A stretch of DNA of 6,941 nucleotides from an uncultured cyanobacterium (GCA_937894105.1 CALCTI010000643.1:1-6941); one strand, 5' to 3'; counted from the stretch's first letter, positions 1 to 6,001 are shown. Translations and numbers: made by a program. The notes: generated from the sequence alone by a model not told the origin.

Positions 1-863
1 CACATTCCCAGGGGTTGAGAATCACCCTCCCCATAGGCAACAAACACCACCACGCGCTGGGAGAAATCTGCCTCTAGCTGCTTAAAAAACTTCGACGTTA
101 AATATTTACTGCCTCCCCAGAACTTATTACAGGTACTGGCATAAAATCGATGTATAACTGGATAATAATCGCTAGGAATTGTATCGCCAGTTAACACCTC
201 AAAGTGAATTCCAGCCTTTGCCATAGACTTACATTCACGTTTAATATTTCGCCGTTGATTGGCATTAAATCGCTTTAAATAATCGTCAAAACTTTCGTAA
301 TTTTGATTCGTCCAAATGTAGCTATGGTGTTGCCAAGCCTTAAATCCACTATTTTCTAAACTTGTTTGCCACTGGGGATCCACAAACAAAAAATGGCAGC
401 CCGACACTTTATTCTTAGTACAAAACCGATCAATTTCAGCCACCATAACTTGAGTCATAGTGCTTTCATCTTCAGACGAGTCAATTAAAAATCGATAGCC
501 TTCCGCCGGGGTAAACGGTGCCATTCCCAGCATCTTTGGGTAATATTCCAGCCCCAGTCGATAGCTGAGGTCCGCCCATTGCTGGTCAAAAACAAACTCC
601 CCATAGCTGTGCCCCTTCAAATACAGGGGAGCTGCCGCCACCAACTTGCCATTGCGGCGCACCGTTAAATGGGTGGGTAGCCATCCCTCATTGGGCACAG
701 CACTGCCTGAGGTTTCTAAGTTATTCAACCATTCCCACTCTAAGAATGGCGTTGCCAACGGCTTGGCTAGGGCATTCCACTCATCGGGAGACACCTGAGC
801 TAGATGACGAACCCACTCAAGGGTGTATCGCGTTTGGGCGGAGGAGGGCTGAGGATCACTCAT
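1..863 (-). CDS. FemAB-like (DUF482, GNAT-fold) acyltransferase, 3' end outside the window
   Basis: The minus strand reads open from an ATG at 863 down to base 1, giving 287 residues with no stop, so the C-terminus is lost at the window edge. Seen directly: a GW-P-T-HL segment (residues 60-66), an APLYLKGHSYGEFVFD stretch (78-93), GLEYYPK and PFTP (104-119), an N-Q-RRNIKRE basic motif (202-210) and FYASTCNKFWGGSKYL (240-255). This order is typical of the FemAB_like/DUF482 family (PF04339), whose members are usually about 380-390 residues, so roughly 100 residues should lie beyond the window. The family is related to the GNAT-fold Fem aminoacyltransferases, but its substrate is not established and a peptidoglycan role is only inferred. 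No signal peptide or membrane segment is visible, which suggests a cytosolic protein. I chose the ATG at 863 because it is the first start in a continuous frame. No clear Shine-Dalgarno precedes it, as is common in cyanobacteria. Confidence 0.85.
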   Translation of the reverse strand, partial: MSDPQPSSAQTRYTLEWVRHLAQVSPDEWNALAKPLATPFLEWEWLNNLETSGSAVPNEGWLPTHLTVRRNGKLVAAAPLYLKGHSYGEFVFDQQWADLSYRLGLEYYPKMLGMAPFTPAEGYRFLIDSSEDESTMTQVMVAEIDRFCTKNKVSGCHFLFVDPQWQTSLENSGFKAWQHHSYIWTNQNYESFDDYLKRFNANQRRNIKRECKSMAKAGIHFEVLTGDTIPSDYYPVIHRFYASTCNKFWGGSKYLTSKFFKQLEADFSQRVVVFVAYGEGDSQPLGM

Positions 864-1457
864 GGCGACGGGGCGGTTTTAAGCGTGGAATTTTGACGGC
901 AAATTGTTGGCGAAAGAGAATTAATTAAAATTTTTGGCAGAAATTCTAATTAAAGAAGAGCTCATTAAAAAGGGAGAAAAGAAATCTTAAAAAGTAAGCT
1001 TGCAAGAATAGAACTTGAAGTCAGTGCTGAATATTCAAATGCAAGATTGAAAAGGGTGGCGCTGAATGGATGTAGATTTTAAATTTCAAGATAAATTGTT
1101 GGATTTAAAACCCTCGAAGAAATATTCACATTAGTCATCCTGAGTTTGCCCCTAAAGTTCACCCCTTGGGCGATCGCCCTTTCCAAAACCACACAAACAG
1201 GTCGACACAATTTAGCCGACCCTGATCGGGCGTGTGGGGACCGCCTGAGGCATTGGTAGGGGTATTGGGGAAATATAGATTAGGCTAACCTTTTCATCAG
1301 GATTAGGGTACGTCTTCAACGTAAGAATTAGAGCCACCCGATTCCACTAGGACACTAAAGCGACTTCGCTAGGGCACGTCATCCATTAAAGCTAGAAATC
1401 CTATAAATCTATAAATCCTACCCAGTGCAGAGAGCTGCGCTCTGTTTAAGAAATAAG

Positions 1458-1516
1458 CTAGGGGGTATAAGTCTTTGAGCTTTAGACTTTGAACTTTAAT
1501 TAATGACAGCCCCTAG
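1458..1516. repeat. Nested inverted repeat (possible RNA structure)
   Basis: CTAGGGG (1458-1464) is perfectly complementary to CCCCTAG (1510-1516). Between them, AAGTCT (1469-1474) can pair with AGACTT (1484-1489). The result is a hairpin within a longer-range 7-bp stem. This fits a folded RNA or a regulatory DNA element, but no U-tract follows, so it is not a terminator. It does not match any structured RNA family I recognise. Confidence 0.4.
1473..1500 (+). repeat. Four degenerate 7-bp tandem repeats
   Basis: CTTT recurs every seven bases at 1473, 1480, 1487 and 1494. The units read CTTTGAG, CTTTAGA, CTTTGAA and CTTTAAT. Heptanucleotide short tandem repeats are a known class in cyanobacterial genomes, but four degenerate copies are a weak example. 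The array lies inside the nested inverted repeat and contributes the AAGTCT/AGACTT pairing. Confidence 0.45.
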
Positions 1517-1643
1517 AGTCCCATAGCCAAAGTTCTACGGCTAAAATTCCATCGCTAAAACAGCATCTTCCGCTGGCTTAGTTATGAAAAGCCGTTAACG
1601 TCGCAAGCATAGTGATTTAAGGGTGGGAATAAGTTTGTGTGCC

Positions 1644-1681
1644 GAGGCGCTAAGCTCCTTAATCGTTGAGCGCCTCTTTTT
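1644..1681 (+). terminator. Rho-independent terminator upstream of the DUF1824 gene
   Basis: GAGGCGCT (1644-1651) pairs perfectly with AGCGCCTC (1669-1676) across a 17-base loop, and the second arm runs straight into TTTTT (1677-1681). The 8-bp stem is GC-rich and the U-tract is present only for plus-strand transcription. No gene lies upstream on the plus strand in this window. It must therefore end an unannotated transcript from the 864-1643 region, or act as an attenuator in the leader of the gene starting at 1711. Confidence 0.75.
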
Positions 1682-1710
1682 GTTTACTGCCTTTATCTTC
1701 ATTGTTTCCC

Positions 1711-2178
1711 ATGACTCAATCTTCTTCCCCGCGTCAGTCAAATTTGACCTTTGAAGAAGCGCAGAAGGTTTTAGCTGCCTTTAACGGTCTCGATATGATG
1801 CCGTCCCTATTGGCGGAGCAATGTCTTTTGGTGCAGCGATCGCTTCAGGTGCTGGCTCAGGAAACTGACTCCTGTATTTTTGGCATTTGCGCCGACGACT
1901 TAGACCAGGCGCTTCAAGCGTTGAATGAGTACGCAGCGGGCTTAAAGTACCAGCTTCCCGACGGTCCCGACCTACGGGGCAATTTAAACAATGCTGCCGG
2001 TGTGTATATGAAATGCAATCTCCAAAGCAGCCTGTTTTACGCCAGCCCCTACGAAAATAGCCAGCGGGGCGTGCTGCTGGCTTACCAATCCGTTGAGCAT
2101 CCCGACATAGATCCACTTTACGGTCACCTTCCCCTCGATCTGTTTAGCGCCGCCGCCAGTTCGCTCGTTAATCCATAG
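1711..2178 (+). CDS. DUF1824 family protein (cyanobacterial, function unknown)
   Basis: This is a 155-residue soluble protein starting MTQSSSPRQSN. The N-terminal half (about residues 12-70) is helical, with FEEAQKVLAAF and SLQVLAQETDSCIFGICAD. A conserved-looking C-terminal half follows with GVYMKCN, a short SLFYASPY strand, GVLLAYQS and finally YGHLPLDLF near the end. The tail motif and the 'GVL..QS' segment are what I associate with DUF1824 (PF08854), a family of about 140 residues found mainly in cyanobacteria with no assigned activity. An in-frame upstream ATG at 1666 would add 15 residues, but they would be encoded by the second arm of the terminator at 1644-1681, so ATG 1711 is much more likely. 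No Shine-Dalgarno is evident. The gene converges on cbiX with a 63-bp gap and no obvious shared terminator. Confidence 0.85.
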   Translation: MTQSSSPRQSNLTFEEAQKVLAAFNGLDMMPSLLAEQCLLVQRSLQVLAQETDSCIFGICADDLDQALQALNEYAAGLKYQLPDGPDLRGNLNNAAGVYMKCNLQSSLFYASPYENSQRGVLLAYQSVEHPDIDPLYGHLPLDLFSAAASSLVNP

Positions 2179-2241
2179 CTCACAATTAATCAATAACTCA
2201 TTAAAAGAAACGGGCGACCCAAGGCGCGGCAATTTTGACCT

Positions 2242-3159
2242 TTAGGGAATGCTCCAAACGCGATTGTGATACGCTGCCGGTTGTTCATAAGGATCAGGGT
2301 CGTGACTGTGCCCATGATGGTGACCGTGATGACCATGCCCCATCGGTGCTAGGTCATGGCTGGCAGCGCGACGGAATTTGCATAGCTCGCAGTTCATAGC
2401 TACGTTGCCGGCGATCGCCTCCGCCTCACGACTTGCCATCAACTGAAACAGCACCGGGTCAAGGCCAATTTCATCGAGCATTTGCACCTCCACATCCGGT
2501 CGAGCTGCCTGGGCCGCCGCCGCCACCCCTTGAATTCGCTCCATCAACACCCCCGTAAAGAGGAAATGGGGCAACACCACCACCCGTTTGGGTCGCCAGG
2601 TCCACATCCGCTCGATGCCTGCGTCTAGGCGAGGGTGGGTAATGCCGCTAAAGCACACCTCCAGCCCCTTAAAGCCGCTCCCTTCCCACAGCACCCGCGC
2701 CAGCTTGTAGGCATCCCCGTTGGCATCGGGGTCCGACGTGCCGCGCCCCACAAAGAGCAGCACCGTTTCCTCGCGCGGGATAGGGCTTTGATCATCGGCG
2801 GCGGCTAGTCGCGATCGCCACAGGTCCACCAGCAAATCCGCCACCCCCAACTGTCGCCCGTAATGAAACCGCAGCCCTGGATATCGCAGCCGTGCTCGGT
2901 CCAGCTCGTTAGTAACGTCGAACTTATTGTGCCGCGCCGCAAATAACAGCAACGGTAGCGCCACCACCTCCCGGTGCCCTTGAGCTACCAGCCGATCCAC
3001 CCCCTCCTGAATGGACGGCTCCGTTAACTCCAAAAAACAGGGCAGCACGGGGCGCGACTCGTCCAAACTTTGATACGCCCGAGCGAAGTCCAAAAACCGT
3101 TGACGGCCGGCCAAATTTCGCGTGCCGTGGCCAATCAATAAAACAGGTAATCTTGACAT
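2242..3159 (-). CDS. cbiX: Sirohydrochlorin chelatase, long form (CbiX)
   Basis: This 305-residue protein inserts a divalent metal (cobalt in cobalamin synthesis, possibly iron for siroheme) into sirohydrochlorin in the cytosol. Two CbiX domains are visible. The first (about residues 5-120) begins LLIGHGTRN with metal/catalytic His11 and has LLFAARHNKFD with His77, the expected second histidine. The second (about 132-245) has VGRGTSDPDANGD in place of GHG, and VVLPHFLFTGVLMERI with His198. The C-terminus carries MNCELC (255-260), an MXCXXC motif that in Bacillus CbiX-long binds a 4Fe-4S cluster. It is followed by a tail (274-286) with eight histidines, probably for metal handling. The length agrees with the long form. 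The start at ATG 3159 puts the GHG motif at the usual position. The gene is transcribed alone, divergently from the transglutaminase gene, and its upstream region holds repeats and palindromes but no recognisable cobalamin riboswitch. Confidence 0.95.
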   Translation of the reverse strand: MSRLPVLLIGHGTRNLAGRQRFLDFARAYQSLDESRPVLPCFLELTEPSIQEGVDRLVAQGHREVVALPLLLFAARHNKFDVTNELDRARLRYPGLRFHYGRQLGVADLLVDLWRSRLAAADDQSPIPREETVLLFVGRGTSDPDANGDAYKLARVLWEGSGFKGLEVCFSGITHPRLDAGIERMWTWRPKRVVVLPHFLFTGVLMERIQGVAAAAQAARPDVEVQMLDEIGLDPVLFQLMASREAEAIAGNVAMNCELCKFRRAASHDLAPMGHGHHGHHHGHSHDPDPYEQPAAYHNRVWSIP

Positions 3160-3204
3160 ATTTGTTTTTCACCAGGGGGTTTGTTTTCGGTGGACGATCC
3201 CTTC

Positions 3205-3226
3205 CCCCTTGTTAACACCCCTTGTT
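3205..3226. repeat. 9-bp direct repeat upstream of cbiX
   Basis: CCCCTTGTT occurs at 3205-3213 and again at 3218-3226, 13 bp start to start. A GTTAAC palindrome (3211-3216) bridges the two copies. The pair lies about 45-65 bp upstream of the cbiX start, a suitable position for a regulator site in its promoter or leader. Confidence 0.5.
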
Positions 3227-3230
3227 TTAA

Positions 3231-3251
3231 GGCACAGTGCCCCACCTGGGC
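3231..3251. promoter_or_regulatory. Overlapping short palindromes upstream of cbiX
   Basis: GGCAC-A-GTGCC (3231-3241) is a perfect interrupted palindrome. It overlaps a second one in which GCCC (3239-3242) can pair with GGGC (3248-3251). The element lies 72-92 bp upstream of the cbiX start. It could be an operator or alternative hairpins in the cbiX leader. No regulator is identified. Confidence 0.35.
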
Positions 3252-3289
3252 ATTACTTGGGATTAACTTTTTTTATTAATTTTTATTGG

Positions 3290-3324
3290 TATTCAGATGA
3301 TGTTTTAGCAACATCATCTGAATA
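3290..3324. repeat. Perfect 15-bp inverted repeat (hairpin)
   Basis: TATTCAGATGATGTT (3290-3304) and AACATCATCTGAATA (3310-3324) are exact reverse complements around a 5-base loop, TTAGC. Neither strand has a U-tract directly after the stem, so it is not a typical terminator. The 8-mer TTTTATTG lies on both sides (3281-3288 and 3334-3341), which could be a remnant target duplication of a very small palindromic element, although the flanks are AT-rich. Other possibilities are a dimeric regulator site or an mRNA hairpin. Confidence 0.8.
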
Positions 3325-3358
3325 TTCGTGGGCTTTTATTGATACTTTTTGTACTAAT

Positions 3359-3425
3359 GTTCTTTGGGAAATACTGTTCTTTAGGAAAAGTATCCCTGGG
3401 AAAAAGTGTCCTTTGGGAAAACTCT
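3359..3425 (+). repeat. Four imperfect copies of a CTTTGGGAAA motif
   Basis: The core decamer appears at 3362-3371 (CTTTGGGAAA), 3379-3388 (CTTTAGGAAA), 3394-3403 (CCCTGGGAAA) and 3411-3420 (CTTTGGGAAA), with start-to-start spacings of 17, 15 and 17 bp. Flanking bases are partly conserved too, with GT before copies 1, 2 and 4. The array sits about 170-230 bp upstream of the transglutaminase ATG. It could be a cooperative binding site for a regulator or a decayed tandem duplication. Confidence 0.7.
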
Positions 3426-3590
3426 GTCCCGCCAGCGCCGCCATTTCTCTGGACGGCGAAAGTCCCCCGTGACCGCATCTAGAAACATGCGCTACATCAG
3501 GCGATCGCCCCCGGCTTTACCCTGAGTCTGCATTCAGCTTTGTTGTTCCACCCTATCTACCCCATTTCCCGTCCTATCACTGCCCTATCT

Positions 3591-5351
3591 ATGGTTGCTT
3601 CTGCCACGACCGGTTCCCTACGCCAGTTGCCCCTACGCCCCACCCAAGCTGTGTTGCGGCGACCTATTTCCCCAATCGGTGCCTACGATCTCCAGGGAAT
3701 CGCCTTTTGGCATGGGTCGGCGCTGGCGCTGGATAGTCTGCGGGGACAGGTGCTCGCCGTGGATTTGGAAACGGATGCCGCTGAGGTGCTCAATCCTTTC
3801 CATTTGGATGAATTTGTGGGCGGGCAAGGGTTAGCCGTATCCCCTCCCATTGACGGGGGACCGGGGGAGCCCACCCTGTGGTTTTGTCGCGATCGCTCGG
3901 TGTACTATTGTCGCCTTAGCGATATGGCCCCCCGGCATTTTACGAAGCTACCGCACGAGGTGGACAGCGTGGCGGTGTGGCAAACCACCGTGTACGTTAG
4001 CTGTTCGCGCACGGGCAAAATCCATGTACTGGGGCGGGAAACGGGTCAGGAGATTACAAAGTTCCGTGCCCCGGGGATTGGCGTGGAAAATTTGACGGTG
4101 CGGGGGGAGCATTTGTGGGTGTGCGATCGCCTGGAGCAAACGGTGTACTGCCTAGACCGGGCTACAGGGCGTTTGGAGTTTAGCGTGATGACCCCTTACG
4201 AGTCGCCCACAGGGTTGGCTTTTTGGGATGGGAACTCGGAGGTGGACCCGAATGAAAACTGGGAGCAATCCAATGGGGCGGCTCCCCTATACGTGTGCTA
4301 TTCCTCCGAAGAGGCTTATATTCGCGATGATCCCAATGCCGAAGATCCGTTGCAGTTAGCCTTTCGCGATCGCACCTTTTTGCACGCCCTGAATTTTAAG
4401 TGGGATCGCGATCGCCAGCTCGCCCTGTCCAACGGTTATTTAATTGAAATGTTCTACGTGGAGGAAATTTCCGCCCTGGAGGCAGTGGACTTTAGCCAGC
4501 TTAAAAATATGGAATGGCGCATGGCAATTCCCGCCAATACGGATCGCCAAACCGTGCGCCAGGTGGTGCCCGTGGGGCTGCCCTTTGTGGAAATTGAGGA
4601 CAGCGGTCAGCGGGTAGCGGTTTTTAAGTTTGACAGCCTGGAGCCGGGAGAAGGGCGGCTGTTCGGCTGGAAGGCAATCATCGAGGTGCGCGGCATTCGG
4701 TATCAGCTAACGCCGCGCTCCGTGGAGGGGCTATCCCCACGCTTGCCGGAAGGTTACCGGGAAGCCTATCTCATGGATAATGACGACCTGGCCATGGACA
4801 CGCCCACCGTACGCGAGGCCGCCGTCCAGTCCGTGGGCACCGAAACCAATATTTTGCGGCGGATGCTCAGCCTTAGGAACTATGTGTATGATCGCCTCTC
4901 CTACCGCCTAACCCCCAAAATCGATACTCCCGACGTGGTGCTGCAACGGGGCATCGGATCCTGCGGCGAATATGTGGGGGTGCTGCTGGCGGTGGCCCGG
5001 CTCAATGGCATCGCCTGCCGCACCATTGGTCGTTATAAATGTCCTCAACCAGGCGATCGCACCGGCGTCAACCTCTTCCCAGACTACAACCACGTGTGGA
5101 TTGAATTTTATGTCCCCGGCTACGGCTGGTTGCCCATGGAATCCAACCCGGACGACATCCAAGAAGGCGGCCCCTACCCCACCCGCTACTTTATGGGTCT
5201 CCCCTGGGGGCACGTGGAAATCGCCAAAGGCATCCGTTTCCAACGCCTAACCGTCGAAGGCAAACTTCCCGAGGATGGCTTATCCGTAGGCGACCTAGCC
5301 ATGAACCACGTGCGCTTCAAAATCCTCGAAGAACTCCCTCTTCTTGCCTAG
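3591..5351 (+). CDS. Beta-propeller / transglutaminase-like fusion protein
   Basis: This is a 586-residue soluble protein counted from ATG 3591. Residues about 33-245 form repeated propeller-like units of the SMP-30/NHL type, each with a short hydrophobic strand followed by a turn and a V/L-D or Y-L-D strand (for example HLWVCDRLEQTVYCLDRATG). A beta-rich linker domain (about 250-400) follows. The C-terminal region (about 415-525) is a transglutaminase-like core (PF01841). It has GIGSCGEYVGVL with nucleophile Cys458, NHVWIEFYVPGYGW with His501, then LPMESNPDD, where the usual catalytic Asp position is Glu517 and Asp521/522 lie just beyond. Such domains act as cysteine proteases, amidases or cross-linking enzymes; the substrate is unknown. 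No signal peptide is evident. The frame also allows a TTG start at 3540 (17 extra residues), which I reject for lack of a ribosome site. The gene is GC-rich and carries five HIP1 sites, like resident genes. Confidence 0.85.
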   Translation: MVASATTGSLRQLPLRPTQAVLRRPISPIGAYDLQGIAFWHGSALALDSLRGQVLAVDLETDAAEVLNPFHLDEFVGGQGLAVSPPIDGGPGEPTLWFCRDRSVYYCRLSDMAPRHFTKLPHEVDSVAVWQTTVYVSCSRTGKIHVLGRETGQEITKFRAPGIGVENLTVRGEHLWVCDRLEQTVYCLDRATGRLEFSVMTPYESPTGLAFWDGNSEVDPNENWEQSNGAAPLYVCYSSEEAYIRDDPNAEDPLQLAFRDRTFLHALNFKWDRDRQLALSNGYLIEMFYVEEISALEAVDFSQLKNMEWRMAIPANTDRQTVRQVVPVGLPFVEIEDSGQRVAVFKFDSLEPGEGRLFGWKAIIEVRGIRYQLTPRSVEGLSPRLPEGYREAYLMDNDDLAMDTPTVREAAVQSVGTETNILRRMLSLRNYVYDRLSYRLTPKIDTPDVVLQRGIGSCGEYVGVLLAVARLNGIACRTIGRYKCPQPGDRTGVNLFPDYNHVWIEFYVPGYGWLPMESNPDDIQEGGPYPTRYFMGLPWGHVEIAKGIRFQRLTVEGKLPEDGLSVGDLAMNHVRFKILEELPLLA

Positions 5352-5375
5352 GGGGTAATGATTGACTAGGGGTAA
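5348..5375 (+). repeat. Direct repeat CTAGGGG(G)TAA at the transglutaminase stop
   Basis: CTAGGGGGTAA begins at 5348 and overlaps the transglutaminase stop codon. CTAGGGGTAA follows at 5366-5375, 18 bp start to start. The second copy leads into AAGG (5374-5377), the likely Shine-Dalgarno of the next gene. The same CTAGGGG core forms the outer stem of the inverted repeat at 1458-1516. Confidence 0.45.
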
Positions 5376-5384
5376 GGTGATCTC

Positions 5385-5705
5385 GTGTATGGGCGATCGC
5401 AACGCCTATCGCAACTTTTAAAATCGCCCCCCCTAACCAACAATTTGGCAAAAGCTCTTGAAAATGATCACCCCCTAAACCCACTCTCTTCACTGATTCA
5501 CGAAATTCGACTAGATCTCGTCGGAGAAGGGCACTTATTTAAGTTCAGCAACCCCCTTCAACATGGTATGGAAAGCGTGCTGGAGAAAAATAAAGCCGCC
5601 CAGCTTACCCCTGGTGAAATAGGCGAATTAAACACAATTTCTGAACTAGATTGCATTTTCACTCACATCAACGCAATACTTTCTAGTCAGTATTTATCGA
5701 TGTAA
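5385..5705 (+). CDS. Small hypothetical protein (106 residues)
   Basis: I do not recognise a named family. The protein is soluble and mostly helical by eye: an N-terminal basic stretch, IHEIRLDLVGEGHLFKF (residues about 38-54), then a C-terminal part with LTPGEIGELNTISELDCIFTHINAIL (about 75-100). That ending resembles short hypothetical proteins I recall from cyanobacterial genomes, but this cannot be confirmed here. The start is GTG 5385, preceded by AAGG at 5374-5377 with 7-base spacing, one of the few good ribosome sites in the window. Homology might instead begin near residue 17-18, where the codon is CTA rather than a start, so the N-terminus is uncertain. It starts 33 bp after the transglutaminase stop and is followed after 16 bp by the next small gene, so co-transcription is likely. 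A toxin-antitoxin or immunity role is possible but unproven. Confidence 0.6.
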   Translation: MYGRSQRLSQLLKSPPLTNNLAKALENDHPLNPLSSLIHEIRLDLVGEGHLFKFSNPLQHGMESVLEKNKAAQLTPGEIGELNTISELDCIFTHINAILSSQYLSM

Positions 5706-5721
5706 GAACTGGTTCAAAAAT

Positions 5722-5994
5722 ATGAATCTCGAAGAAACATTAGAGGCCGTTCGTGCTGAATATCTAGCGTTCTCCAACAAAGCTTTCGCTTCAATTCAAA
5801 AGCGAGCCAGCTCTGCCGTAAGGGAGTTACCCCTTCAATTAGGGATAGTTGATCCTGACGAGTATCGTTCTCTTTGGCGTATAGATATTGCACATGGCGA
5901 AGAAGAACCAACGCTGATCGAAGCAAAACTCGACGAAAAAAACGAGAATTCCACATCAATGCTTTCGGCTTGGCAAGATAAAAATATCAGTTGA
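5722..5994 (+). CDS. Small hypothetical protein (90 residues), possibly 5' half of a frameshifted gene
   Basis: I do not recognise the family. The 90-residue product begins MNLEETLEAVRAEYLAF, a helical start, followed by a basic helix (KRASSAVRELPLQLG, about 27-41) and an acidic part, DPDEYRSLW and HGEEEPTLIEAKLDEKNEN (about 44-76). No membrane segment or signal peptide is visible. The ATG at 5722 is 16 bp after the preceding stop, without a clear Shine-Dalgarno. Its stop is 7 bp before the next gene's GTG. Removing one A from the A5 run at 5980-5984 would bypass this stop and join the frame to the following ORF, giving a 186-residue protein. It is therefore either an independent small gene or the 5' half of a broken one. 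The base composition is AT-rich and HIP1 is absent, unlike the genes to the left. Confidence 0.55.
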   Translation: MNLEETLEAVRAEYLAFSNKAFASIQKRASSAVRELPLQLGIVDPDEYRSLWRIDIAHGEEEPTLIEAKLDEKNENSTSMLSAWQDKNIS

Positions 5995-6001
5995 CCCCAC
6001 A

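Larger units (their letters stand above)
864..1643. other. Long intergenic region without a convincing gene
   Basis: About 780 bases separate the divergent FemAB-like gene from the terminator ahead of the DUF1824 gene. The first part (about 900-1135) is very AT-rich. A perfect 12-bp palindrome containing HIP1 lies at 1168-1179. A short possible hairpin pairs GGTCG (1200-1204) with CGACC (1217-1221). CTATAAAT is repeated in tandem at 1401-1416. A nested inverted repeat with heptad repeats occupies 1458-1516. The palindrome CGTTAACG sits at 1593-1600. The only ORF I noted with a Shine-Dalgarno-like lead is 22 codons long (1066-1134) and is not convincing. The plus-strand terminator at its right edge implies that some plus-strand transcript starts in this region, either an unannotated RNA or a long leader. 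Confidence 0.6.
3160..3590. other. Divergent intergenic region rich in repeats
   Basis: This 431-bp spacer separates cbiX (minus) from the transglutaminase gene (plus) and should contain both promoters. From left to right it holds a 9-bp direct repeat, the palindrome GGCACAGTGCC, a T-rich stretch (about 3267-3287), a perfect 15-bp hairpin, four CTTTGGGAAA-like copies, a short GC hairpin (CGCCG 3436-3440 with CGGCG 3454-3458) and a HIP1 site at 3501-3508. I could not place -35/-10 boxes with confidence. A plus-strand frame running through 3122-3472 is not protein-like and overlaps cbiX. Confidence 0.6.
1170..5400. repeat. HIP1 octamer sites (11 copies)
   Basis: GCGATCGC occurs at 1170, 1836, 2411, 2811, 3501, 3889, 4123, 4366, 4408, 5053 and 5393 (first base of each). 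HIP1 is a highly over-represented palindrome in many cyanobacterial genomes and is the best taxonomic clue here. I found no copy in 1-1169 or 5401-6941. Confidence 0.9.

Noticed and set aside
746..928. Plus-strand 60-codon ORF
   Set aside because: It overlaps the convincing FemAB-like gene on the other strand, and its product has no recognisable features.
1066..1134. 22-codon ORF with AAGGG (1052-1056) ahead of it
   Set aside because: It is too short and unsupported to call, and AT-rich DNA gives such frames by chance.
1666..1710. Upstream ATG start for the DUF1824 gene
   Set aside because: The extra 15 codons would be encoded by the terminator's second arm and U-tract. ATG 1711 gives the family's usual N-terminus and length.
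2179..2241. Shared terminator between the convergent DUF1824 gene and cbiX
   Set aside because: No stem with an adjacent T-tract on either strand could be found in the 63-bp gap.
3160..3300. Cobalamin riboswitch upstream of cbiX
   Set aside because: I looked for the B12-box pattern (GCCACTG and surrounding conserved blocks) on the minus strand. Only GGCACTGTGCC is present, without the rest.
3290..3324. Hairpin as a rho-independent terminator
   Set aside because: There is no U-tract directly after the stem on either strand, and the stem is AT-rich.
3122..3472. Plus-strand 116-codon ORF across the cbiX start and spacer
   Set aside because: It overlaps cbiX antisense and runs through the hairpin and repeat array. 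The product is tryptophan/phenylalanine-rich without domain features.
3540..3590. TTG start adding 17 residues to the transglutaminase fusion
   Set aside because: There is no ribosome site, and the added residues lack conserved character. ATG 3591 is simpler, although the TTG cannot be fully excluded.
4908..5243. Minus-strand and +2 frame ORFs inside the transglutaminase gene
   Set aside because: They are shadows of a GC-rich gene whose real frame shows clear domain motifs.
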